Below are positions 41,807-49,732 of a DNA stretch of 64,000 nt, one piece after another. A model generated the notes under the pieces. That model was not told the DNA's origin. It saw only the letters and a list, made by a program, of their open reading frames with translations, and did no database searches. Within the stretch, counting starts at the first letter, position 1; each line of letters begins with the position of its first letter. A program made the position numbers and the translations under genes. The DNA is from Microbacterium oleivorans (GTDB lineage: Bacteria; Actinomycetota; Actinomycetes; Actinomycetales; Microbacteriaceae): the NCBI RefSeq assembly GCF_001644225.1, contig NZ_LSTV01000005.1, positions 543 to 64,542 of the forward strand. The letters are read 5' to 3'.

Positions 41807-42769
41807 GTGCCACGGCTCAAGCGGGTGCGGCCCGGCACCGACGTCGGCTATCGCCGGCTGCGCTCCGGGACCGGCTTCCGGTACGTGGATGCCGACGGCG
41901 ATCCCCTCCCCAAGGCGGAGGCCGACCGCGTGCGCGCCCTCGTCCTGCCGCCCGCGTGGCAGGACGTGTGGATCTGTTCCGACCCGAACGGGCACATCCA
42001 GGCGACCGGCGTCGACGAGGCGGGGCGGGTGCAGTACCGCTACCACCCGCAGTGGACGGCAGGACGCGACAAGGGCAAGTACGCCCGGGCGCTGCAGCTC
42101 GCCGAGGCGCTGCCGCGGGCGCGCGGACGCGTCACGATGTCGATCCGTCGCGAGGACATCGACCAGGAACGCGTGCTCGCCGCCGCCTTCCGGCTGCTCG
42201 ACCTCGCCGCGCCGCGCGTGGGAGCCGAGCGCTACCTCGTCAAGCACGGCAGCCGCGGCCTCACCACGCTGCTGCGCCGGGACGCCGTCGTCGACGGCAC
42301 CGTCGTCGCGCTGCGCTTCCCGGGCAAGAGCGGCCAGCGCCAGGAGATGGAGGTCGAGGACCCCGACCTCGCCGCGGCCGTGGAGCTGCTCGTCGCGGGC
42401 AGGCCGAGCTCGCCGCTGCTCGCCTACCTCCGCGGGCGTCGCCGCGTCGCCCTCACGCCCCGGGACGTCAACCTCTACGTCCGGTCGATGACCGGGGGGA
42501 CGTTCACGGCGAAGGACTTCCGCACCCTGCGGGGCACGATCACCGCCGCCGACGCCCTCGCCCGCATCGGGCCTTCGACGAAGAAGTCCGACCTCAAACG
42601 CGCCGAGGTCCTCGCGGTCAAGGTGACCGCCGAGACGCTCGGCAACACCCCGTCGGTCGCGCGCAGCTCGTACATCGACCCGCGCGTGTTCGACCGCTAC
42701 CGTCGCGGCATCCTGCTCGACACCACCGTGTCGCCCGAATCCGCCATCCGGACGCTCATCCTCACCTGA
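41807..42769 (+). CDS. DNA topoisomerase IB, poxvirus-like
   Basis: 320 aa. It relaxes supercoils by transient single-strand breaks. The active-site tyrosine is Tyr289 in ARSSYIDPRVF. KDFRTLRGT (236-244) supplies the conserved catalytic Arg, and RDKGKYARALQLAEALP (87-103) holds the Lys region. The N-terminal domain is short, as in bacterial members. GTG 41807 follows the stop of the Rho-N gene by one base. Confidence 0.92.
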   Translation: MPRLKRVRPGTDVGYRRLRSGTGFRYVDADGDPLPKAEADRVRALVLPPAWQDVWICSDPNGHIQATGVDEAGRVQYRYHPQWTAGRDKGKYARALQLAEALPRARGRVTMSIRREDIDQERVLAAAFRLLDLAAPRVGAERYLVKHGSRGLTTLLRRDAVVDGTVVALRFPGKSGQRQEMEVEDPDLAAAVELLVAGRPSSPLLAYLRGRRRVALTPRDVNLYVRSMTGGTFTAKDFRTLRGTITAADALARIGPSTKKSDLKRAEVLAVKVTAETLGNTPSVARSSYIDPRVFDRYRRGILLDTTVSPESAIRTLILT

Positions 42770-42855
42770 CCCCTCCCAGCCCCGCGGGTGGGGTGCCGTG
42801 AAATACTGACGCGCACCCCCGCATCCCTCACCTGCACCGTGGAAATGGGCCTCCG

Positions 42856-45800
42856 TTGTCGAACCTCGCTGTCCTGAGCCTCAAGAACCGCGCGCTCATC
42901 GCCCTCATCACGATCGTCGCGGCGATCTTCGGCGGACTGGCCCTCACGAGCCTCAAGCAGGAGCTGATCCCGCCGATCCAGCTGCCGCAGCTGTCGATCC
43001 TGACCACCTACCCCGGCGCATCCCCCGACGTCGTCAACAACGACGTCTCGACGCCGATCGAGCAGGCGATCCAGGCCGTCCCCGACCTCGAGTCCACGTC
43101 GTCGACGAGCACGACGAACGCGTCGATCATCCGGGCATCCTTCGCCTACGGCACCGACCTCGCGACCGCCGAGCAGAAGATCCTGCAGGCCATCAACCGC
43201 ATCGACGACACGCTGCCCGACGGCCTCGACACGAGCGTCCTCGCCTTCTCGACCGACGACCTCCCCGTCATCGCGCTCGCCGTCACGGGATACGACGACG
43301 CGACCGAGGTGCAGACACGGCTCGAGACCGCCGTCGTCCCCGACATCGAGGACCTCGACGGGGTCGCCGCCGCGCAGATCGTCGGCGGGCAGACCTCGCG
43401 CGTGACGATCACCCCCGACCAGGCCGCGCTCGCCGCCGACGGGTACACGCAGACCGCGATCACCGACGCGCTCGACCAGAACGGCGTCCTGTTCCCCGGC
43501 GGCACCGTCGACGAGGGCGACCAGACCCTCACCGTGCAGACCGGCACGAAGCTCGACTCCATCGACGAGATCGCCGCGCTCCCGCTCGTCCCCACTGATG
43601 CCGACCAGTTCGCCGCGGGCACGGTCACCGTCGGTGACGTCGCCGACGTCGTCCTCGACACCGACCCGGTGACCTCGATCTCGCGCGTCGACGGCAAGCC
43701 CGCGCTCACGGTGTCGATCACGAAGCTCCCCGCGGCCAACACGGTCGACGTCTCGCACCTCGTCCGCGACGCGATCGGCGCGCTGCAGGACGACATCGGC
43801 AGCGGCGCGACGATCACGGTCGTCTTCGACCAGGCGCCCTACATCGAGCAGTCGATCGAGGCGCTCGCGCAGGAGGGCCTGCTCGGCCTCGCGTTCGCGG
43901 TCGTCGTCATCCTGATCTTCCTGCTGTCGGTGCGCTCGACCCTCGTCACCGCCATCTCGATCCCGACGAGCGTGCTCATCACGTTCATCGGCATCCAGGC
44001 CTTCGGCTACTCGCTCAACATCCTGACCCTCGGCGCCCTCACGATCGCGATCGGCCGTGTGGTCGACGACTCCATCGTCGTCATCGAGAACATCAAGCGG
44101 CACTACGTCGGCGGCGCCGACAAGCTGCAGGCGATCCTCCTCGCCGTCCGCGAGGTCGCGGCCGCCATCACGGCCTCCACCCTCACGACCGTCGCCGTCT
44201 TCCTGCCGATCGCCTTCGTCGGCGACCTGACCGGCGAGCTCTTCCGCCCCTTCGCGCTGACGGTCACCATCGCGATGCTCGCGTCGCTCTTCGTCGCGCT
44301 GACCATCGTGCCCGTACTCGCGTACTGGTTCCTGCGACCGGGCAAGCCGGTGACGGATGCCGCGGGTCGAGCGATCGACCCCGAAGATCCGGCCGCGCCG
44401 CCGAGCCGCCTGCAGAAGTCCTACCTGCCGGTGCTGCGCTGGACGCTGAAGCACTCGGTGGTGACGCTGCTGCTCGCCGTCCTCGTGCTCGGCGGCACCG
44501 TCCTGGCCGCCCCGCTCATGAAGGTCAACTTCCTCGGCGATTCGGGGCAGAACACCTTCACCGTGACGCAGAACGTCGGCGACACCGCGAGCCTCGAGAC
44601 CCAGGACGCGGCCGCGAAGCGCGTCGAGGAGGTCCTGCTCGACGTCGACGGCATCGAGACGGTGCAGACCTCGATCGGCTCGAGCGGGTCCGCCCTCCGC
44701 GACGCGTTCTCGGGCGGCGGCACCGGCATCACCTACTCGATCACGACCGACCCCGACGCCGACCAGGAGCAGATCCGCACCGACGTGCAGCAGGCCGTCG
44801 CCGACCTGCCGGATGCCGGCGAGATCGTCGTCTCGGCGGCGCAGGGCGGCTTCGGCTCGACCGACATCGAGGTCGACGTGACCGCGCCGGACGCCGGCGT
44901 GCTGCGCGACGCGACCGACGCGGTGGTCGCCGCGCTGCGGGACGCGAGGGGGATCGAGCAGGTCGACTCGAACCTCTCGGCATCCCTCCCCTTCGTCTCG
45001 GTCGCCGTCGACCGCGACAAGGCCGCCGAGCTCGGCCTGTCGGAGATCGCCGTCGGCGGGCTCGTGTCGAACACGATGCAGCCGCGACAGATCGGCACCG
45101 TCGAGATCGACGACGCGTCGCTCACCGTGTACCTGAAGGCCGCCGACATCCCGCAGACGATCGACGAGCTCCGTTCGCTCGAGATCGCGAGCGCGTCGGG
45201 CCTCGTGCGCCTCGACGAGGTGGCAACCGTCGAGCAGTCCGAGGGGCCGTCGTCGATCACCAGCGAGCGCGGTCAGCGCACGGCATCCGTCACCGTCACC
45301 CCGGCCACCGACGACCTGAACGCCTCGAACGCGGCCGTCACCGCCGCCCTCGCCGACGTCGACCTGCCGCAGGGCGCCGACGCCGAGATCGGCGGGGTCG
45401 TGACGCAGCAGCAGGACGCCTTCGCGCAGCTGGGGCTCGCGATCCTCGCGGCGATCCTCATCGTCTACATCGTCATGGTCGCGACCTTCAAGTCGCTGCG
45501 GCAGCCGGTGCTGCTGCTCGTCTCGGTGCCGTTCGCCGCGACCGGCGCCATCCTGCTGCAGATCGTCTCGGGTGTGCCGCTGGGCGTCGCGTCGCTCATC
45601 GGTGTGCTCATGCTCGTGGGCATCGTCGTCACGAACGCGATCGTCCTCATCGACCTCGTGAACCAGTACCGCGAGAAGGGTCTGTCCACGCCCGAGGCGG
45701 TGCTCGCCGGCGGTGCGCGCCGACTGCGGCCGATCCTCATGACGGCCCTCGCGACGATCTTCGCGCTCACGCCCATGGCTCTCGGGATCACGGGGCACGG

Positions 45801-46179
45801 CGGGTTCATCTCGCAGCCGCTCGCGATCGTCGTGATCGGCGGACTCGTGTCGTCGACCGTGCTGACCCTGCTCGTGCTGCCCGCGCTCTACAACCTCGTC
45901 GAGGGCGCCAAGGAGCGTCGTGCCGCGAAGCGCGGCGACGTCGTGCCCGCCACGACCGCGACAGAGGCGCCGCTCACGCGTCGCGCGCGTCGGGATGCCG
46001 CGGCCTCGGCGGGAGCCGTCACCGGCGCGGCCGCCGTCGACACCGCGCTCGTGATCGAGGAGGCCCCGGACATCGAGATCCCGGCGGTCGAGGCGCCCGC
46101 GGTCGAGGCGCCGGCGGTCGAGGAGTCGGCGGTCGAGGAGCCGGCGGCGTCCGACGAGGAGCCGCGGCGCGAGGAGTGA
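42856..46179 (+). CDS. RND-family efflux transporter (AcrB-like fold)
   Basis: 1107 aa with the 12-helix RND plan: helix 1 near residues 11-29, a large extracytoplasmic domain (about 35-335), helices 2-6 (340-500), a second large domain, helices 8-12 (860-1045). FGYSLNILTLGALTIAIGRVVDDSIVVIENI carries the proton-relay Asp pair in helix 4. The tail after about 1050 is disordered and ends in repeats of (A/P)AVE. Start codon TTG 42856. In Gram-positive cells this group exports lipids or drugs; no adaptor or outer-membrane gene is present. Confidence 0.88.
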   Translation: MSNLAVLSLKNRALIALITIVAAIFGGLALTSLKQELIPPIQLPQLSILTTYPGASPDVVNNDVSTPIEQAIQAVPDLESTSSTSTTNASIIRASFAYGTDLATAEQKILQAINRIDDTLPDGLDTSVLAFSTDDLPVIALAVTGYDDATEVQTRLETAVVPDIEDLDGVAAAQIVGGQTSRVTITPDQAALAADGYTQTAITDALDQNGVLFPGGTVDEGDQTLTVQTGTKLDSIDEIAALPLVPTDADQFAAGTVTVGDVADVVLDTDPVTSISRVDGKPALTVSITKLPAANTVDVSHLVRDAIGALQDDIGSGATITVVFDQAPYIEQSIEALAQEGLLGLAFAVVVILIFLLSVRSTLVTAISIPTSVLITFIGIQAFGYSLNILTLGALTIAIGRVVDDSIVVIENIKRHYVGGADKLQAILLAVREVAAAITASTLTTVAVFLPIAFVGDLTGELFRPFALTVTIAMLASLFVALTIVPVLAYWFLRPGKPVTDAAGRAIDPEDPAAPPSRLQKSYLPVLRWTLKHSVVTLLLAVLVLGGTVLAAPLMKVNFLGDSGQNTFTVTQNVGDTASLETQDAAAKRVEEVLLDVDGIETVQTSIGSSGSALRDAFSGGGTGITYSITTDPDADQEQIRTDVQQAVADLPDAGEIVVSAAQGGFGSTDIEVDVTAPDAGVLRDATDAVVAALRDARGIEQVDSNLSASLPFVSVAVDRDKAAELGLSEIAVGGLVSNTMQPRQIGTVEIDDASLTVYLKAADIPQTIDELRSLEIASASGLVRLDEVATVEQSEGPSSITSERGQRTASVTVTPATDDLNASNAAVTAALADVDLPQGADAEIGGVVTQQQDAFAQLGLAILAAILIVYIVMVATFKSLRQPVLLLVSVPFAATGAILLQIVSGVPLGVASLIGVLMLVGIVVTNAIVLIDLVNQYREKGLSTPEAVLAGGARRLRPILMTALATIFALTPMALGITGHGGFISQPLAIVVIGGLVSSTVLTLLVLPALYNLVEGAKERRAAKRGDVVPATTATEAPLTRRARRDAAASAGAVTGAAAVDTALVIEEAPDIEIPAVEAPAVEAPAVEESAVEEPAASDEEPRREE

Positions 46180-46182
46180 GGG

Positions 46183-47085
46183 TCAGCCGACGAGGTCGGC
46201 GCCCCACTCGAGCGTCCAGCTCTCGCCGGGGGCGAGACGTCGCAGGCTCCGGCCGGAGTTGAATGCGTCGGCCGGCGCCGTCATCGGCTCGATCGCGACG
46301 GCCAGGTCGTGCCCAGGGAAGCGGTCGGTCGTGAAGACCTGGACGTACTCGAATCCCTCGCCCGCCCACACCGTGAGGCGGCGCCCGTCCGGGGCGATCA
46401 GGTGCGCATGGATCCGTCCGTCGCGGCGGGGGAGTCCCGCGAAGGCGACGTCGAGCGACAGGTCGCCGACGCGTCGGGGCGTGCGGAGGTCGTGCTCGTC
46501 GTCGAGCGGCTCCTCGGCGACCGGGATGCTCTGATCGTCCAGGCGGAACCAGGTCCGCGCCTCGACCTGCAGCGCCAGGTCGGCGGTGTCGACGTCGGAG
46601 ATCCGGAAGTACGGGTGCGTCCCGAGGGCGACCGGGGCGTCGCCGTCGCCGATGTTCGTGATCTCGTGGGTCACCCGGATGCCGCGCTCGCCGAGGCGAT
46701 AGGTCACGCGGGTGGCCAGGTGGTACGGGTACCCCGTCTGCGGCACGACGTCGGCCCGCAGGGTGAGCGCGGCATCCGTCTGCTCCTCCACCCGGTACGA
46801 CGCGAACCGCAGCAGCCCGTGCGACGCGTTGCCGAGCTTCGGCTCGGTGATCGCGAGCTGGCGGAGTTCGCCGTCGTCCTCCCAGCGGCCGTCGCGGATG
46901 CGGTTCGGCCAGGGGACCAGGACGATGCCGGATGCCGCGGGTGTCGGCGCGTCGTCGGGGTAGTCCGGGACGAGGTCGACGCCGCCGACGCGCAACGCGC
47001 GGAGCGCGGCACCGACCTCGGTGATCTCGGCCGAGACGTCGGCGGCACGGAGGGCGAAGCGGGTTCCGGTGGGATCGGCGGCCAT
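46183..47085 (-). CDS. Aldose 1-epimerase family protein
   Basis: 300 aa galactose-mutarotase-like beta-sandwich. Catalytic candidates are His89 (GNASHGLLRF), His157 (LGTHPYF) and Glu266 (VAIEPMTAPADAFN). It would interconvert alpha and beta forms of an aldose or sugar phosphate. TACGCT lies 6 bases before ATG 47085. Convergent with the RND gene, 3 bases between stops. Confidence 0.9.
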   Translation of the reverse strand: MAADPTGTRFALRAADVSAEITEVGAALRALRVGGVDLVPDYPDDAPTPAASGIVLVPWPNRIRDGRWEDDGELRQLAITEPKLGNASHGLLRFASYRVEEQTDAALTLRADVVPQTGYPYHLATRVTYRLGERGIRVTHEITNIGDGDAPVALGTHPYFRISDVDTADLALQVEARTWFRLDDQSIPVAEEPLDDEHDLRTPRRVGDLSLDVAFAGLPRRDGRIHAHLIAPDGRRLTVWAGEGFEYVQVFTTDRFPGHDLAVAIEPMTAPADAFNSGRSLRRLAPGESWTLEWGADLVG

Positions 47086-47091
47086 GCGGTC

Positions 47092-47097
47092 AGCGTA
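47092..47097 (-). promoter_or_regulatory. -10 element of the aldose epimerase gene
   Basis: TACGCT on the minus strand, 6 bases before ATG 47085. Confidence 0.55.
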
Positions 47098-47129
47098 TCG
47101 GCGCGGCGGGTTCCCAGGTGGGCCGGGTA

Positions 47130-47318
47130 TCGTGGACCCGTCGGCGGAGGACACCGCGCTGTGCGCGGGCATCCTGTGTAGTCCTCGGGGCCGATCTCGA
47201 CACCCGCTCCGTGGTGTCGGAACCAGTAACTGGAATGGCCCCCGGCCGACGGAAGTCCGGGTCTCACCGTGCGTGCGCGCACGGCGCTGTTTCGTGCGAG
47301 AACCCAGAAAGCACACGC
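47130..47318 (+). promoter_or_regulatory. Long leader before the DEAD-box helicase gene
   Basis: Almost 190 bases separate the helicase ATG from the divergent gene's promoter region, unusual in a window where leaders are mostly absent or short. The stretch holds GC-rich self-complementary pieces such as GTGCGTGCGCGCAC and no convincing coding. Cold-shock helicase genes often carry regulatory leaders; whether this one does is open. Confidence 0.4.
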
Positions 47319-49283
47319 ATGCCCAAGAACAAGAAGCCGGCCGGCGGCCGCGCGCAGAACTTCGAGCCCCGCTACGGCAAGAAGACCTCCTACCAGGACG
47401 CCAAGCGCCGCCCCGGCCAGGCCTCCGCCGGAACCGCCGGCAGCAAGAGCCCCAAGCACCGCGGCTTCCGCGCCGCCGAGGAGTCGGCACCCGCGAAGGG
47501 CCGCTGGACCGAGCAGGACCGCGCCGGCCGGGCCGAGGCCCGCGGCATCCGCTCGCACGCCCGCGGCGACCGCGCCGCCGGCGGCGAGCGCCCGCGTTTC
47601 GACCGCGCCGGTGGCCCCGGCTTCGACCGCGAGCGCGGCAACGACCGCGGAGATGTCGATCGTCGGGGCCCCCGTGGGGCCGATTCGCGTCGGGATGGGC
47701 AGGATGTCCGCGGTTACGGCCGCCCCGAGCGCGACGATCGTGCGCGGTTCGACCGGACCGAGCGCCCCCGCTTCGACCGCGCCGACCGTGGCAACGACCG
47801 CGGAGATTCCGACCGCCGCGCCCCTCGTGACGCCGGAAACGGCCGTGACGCACGCGATTTCCGCGGTACTGGCCGTCCCGAGCGCCCGCGCTTCGACCGC
47901 GCCGACCGCCCCGCGCGTTCGTTCGACGACCGACCCCGCCGGGACGACCGGCCCCGCCGGGACGAGCGGCCCCGCCGCGACGAGCGCGCGAACCGGTCGG
48001 ATTGGAACGCCGCGGAGAAGTCGAAGGCGCACCAGGAGCACGTCGACGTCGTGCACGAGCGGCTCCAGGCCGAAGCGGTGGATGCGGCCTCCGTCGAGCA
48101 GGCGTCGTTCGCCGACCTCGGGCTCGGCCAGAACATCGTGCGCACCCTCGAAGGTCTCGGCGCCACGAGCCCGTTCCCGATCCAGGCGGCCACCGTCCGT
48201 CCGATCCTCGAGGGCCGTGACGTCCTCGCCCGTGGCCGCACCGGCTCGGGCAAGACGATTGCCTTCGGTGCTCCGCTCGTCGAGCGCGTGCTGCGCGGCC
48301 AGGCCGGCAAGCGCCGTGCGTGGGGCCGCTCGCCGCAGGCGCTGATCCTCGCGCCGACGCGCGAGCTCGCCCTGCAGATCGACCGCACCGTGCAGGAGCT
48401 CGCGCAGAGCGTCGGCCTCTTCACGACGCAGGTGTACGGCGGCGTCCCGCAGGGCCGCCAGGTCGGCGCGCTGAAGAAGGGCGTCGACATCGTCATCGGC
48501 ACCCCGGGCCGCATCGAGGACCTCGAGAAGCAGGGCAAGCTCGACCTGTCCGAGGTCGGGATCGTCGTCCTCGACGAGGCCGACCACATGAGCGAGCTGG
48601 GCTTCCTCGAGCCGATGCAGCGGATCCTCCGCCTCGTGCAGGACGACGCGCAGAAGCTGCTCTTCTCCGCCACGCTCGACCGCGAGGTCGCTGCTCTGGT
48701 CGACGAGTTCCTCGTGGACCCGGCCGTCTACGAGGTTGCGGGCGAGACGCAGGAGACCAGCACGATCGACCACCGCGTCCTCGTGATCGACCACCGCGAC
48801 AAGGCCGAGATCCTCACCTCGCTCGTCGACCGCGACGGCAAGACGCTCGTCTTCACGCGGACCCGTGCGTACTCCGAGATGCTCGTGGAGCAGTTCGAGG
48901 ATGCCGGGATCGCCGCCGTCGCCCTCCACGGCGACCTCAACCAGGCCAAGCGCACCCGCAACCTGCAGCGTCTGACCGACGGCAAGGTGAACGTGCTCGT
49001 CGCGACCGACGTCGCGGCGCGCGGCATCCACGTCGACGACATCGACCTGGTCGTCCAGGCCGACGCCCCCGACGAGTACAAGACGTACACGCACCGTTCG
49101 GGTCGCACCGGTCGCGCCGGTCGCGCCGGCACGGTCGTGACGCTCATCACGCGCCAGCGTCGTCGGCGCATGACCGAGATGCTCGAGCGCGCCGAGATCG
49201 ATGCGCCCTTCGACGAGGCGCGCATCGGCGACGACGTGCTCGAGGAGATCACGGGTCGTCAGGCCGCGAACGTCGACGCCTGA
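47319..49283 (+). CDS. DEAD-box RNA helicase with an Arg/Asp-rich N-terminal extension
   Basis: 654 aa. Residues 1-245 are a disordered, highly charged extension with many copies of RFDRADR/RPRRDER-like units. The helicase core follows: Q motif near 265-285, Walker A GRTGSGKT at about 306-313, PTRELA, TPGR, DEAD at 419-422, SAT, LVFTRTR, ATDVAARG and HRSGRTGRAG. It unwinds structured RNA, for example in ribosome assembly or cold. In the usual DEAD-box layout the charged tail is C-terminal; here it is N-terminal. A long leader precedes ATG 47319. Confidence 0.93.
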   Translation: MPKNKKPAGGRAQNFEPRYGKKTSYQDAKRRPGQASAGTAGSKSPKHRGFRAAEESAPAKGRWTEQDRAGRAEARGIRSHARGDRAAGGERPRFDRAGGPGFDRERGNDRGDVDRRGPRGADSRRDGQDVRGYGRPERDDRARFDRTERPRFDRADRGNDRGDSDRRAPRDAGNGRDARDFRGTGRPERPRFDRADRPARSFDDRPRRDDRPRRDERPRRDERANRSDWNAAEKSKAHQEHVDVVHERLQAEAVDAASVEQASFADLGLGQNIVRTLEGLGATSPFPIQAATVRPILEGRDVLARGRTGSGKTIAFGAPLVERVLRGQAGKRRAWGRSPQALILAPTRELALQIDRTVQELAQSVGLFTTQVYGGVPQGRQVGALKKGVDIVIGTPGRIEDLEKQGKLDLSEVGIVVLDEADHMSELGFLEPMQRILRLVQDDAQKLLFSATLDREVAALVDEFLVDPAVYEVAGETQETSTIDHRVLVIDHRDKAEILTSLVDRDGKTLVFTRTRAYSEMLVEQFEDAGIAAVALHGDLNQAKRTRNLQRLTDGKVNVLVATDVAARGIHVDDIDLVVQADAPDEYKTYTHRSGRTGRAGRAGTVVTLITRQRRRRMTEMLERAEIDAPFDEARIGDDVLEEITGRQAANVDA

Positions 49284-49293
49284 GCGTTGTCAC

Positions 49294-49299
49294 TAGGGT
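49294..49299 (+). promoter_or_regulatory. -10 element of the GNAT gene
   Basis: TAGGGT, 6 bases before ATG 49306. Confidence 0.55.
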
Positions 49300-49305
49300 G
49301 GGCGG

Positions 49306-49731
49306 ATGCCGCTCGTCATCCGCCCGCTCGGTGATCCCGACGTCGACGCGGTCGTGTCCCTGTGGCACGACGCCGGCCTGACCCGCCCGTGGAACGACCC
49401 GCACCGCGACATCGCGCGTGCCCGCGCGGTATGGCCCGACCTGCTGCTCGTCGCGGTGGCCGGCGATCGCGTCGTCGGCTCGGTCATGGCCGGGTACGAC
49501 GGACACCGCGGCTGGTTGTACTACCTCGCATCGGCATCCGACCGGCGCGGCGAGGGGATCGGGCGGATGCTGGTGGCCGAGGCGGAGCGACGGCTCGAAG
49601 CGCTCGGCTGCCCGAAGGTGATGCTCATGGTCCGCGAGGGCAACGACGCGGTCGCGGAGTTCTACGAAGGCATCGGCTACGCCCGCGACGCGACCTCCGT
49701 CCTCGGCAAGCGCCTCATCCCCGACGACTGA
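49306..49731 (+). CDS. GNAT-family acetyltransferase, YpeA-like
   Basis: 141 aa. The acetyl-CoA loop is RRGEGIGRMLV (about 79-89). VSLWHDAGLTRPWNDPHRDI and CPKVMLMVREGNDAVAEFYEGIGYA match the YpeA-type subgroup. The acceptor is unknown. It ends 1 base from the convergent radical SAM gene; the two stops sit in a small palindrome CTGAGTCAG. Confidence 0.87.
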   Translation: MPLVIRPLGDPDVDAVVSLWHDAGLTRPWNDPHRDIARARAVWPDLLLVAVAGDRVVGSVMAGYDGHRGWLYYLASASDRRGEGIGRMLVAEAERRLEALGCPKVMLMVREGNDAVAEFYEGIGYARDATSVLGKRLIPDD

Positions 49732-49732
49732 G

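Noticed and set aside
42697..45798. Open minus-strand frame of 1033 codons
   Set aside because: It lies opposite the RND exporter, is dominated by Arg/Asp/Gly/Val, and shows no family motif. Long antisense frames are common where third positions are G/C.
47118..47318. In-frame extension upstream of the helicase start
   Set aside because: The translation (RRRRTPRCARASC...) is unlike the protein, and no ribosome site supports it; treated as leader.
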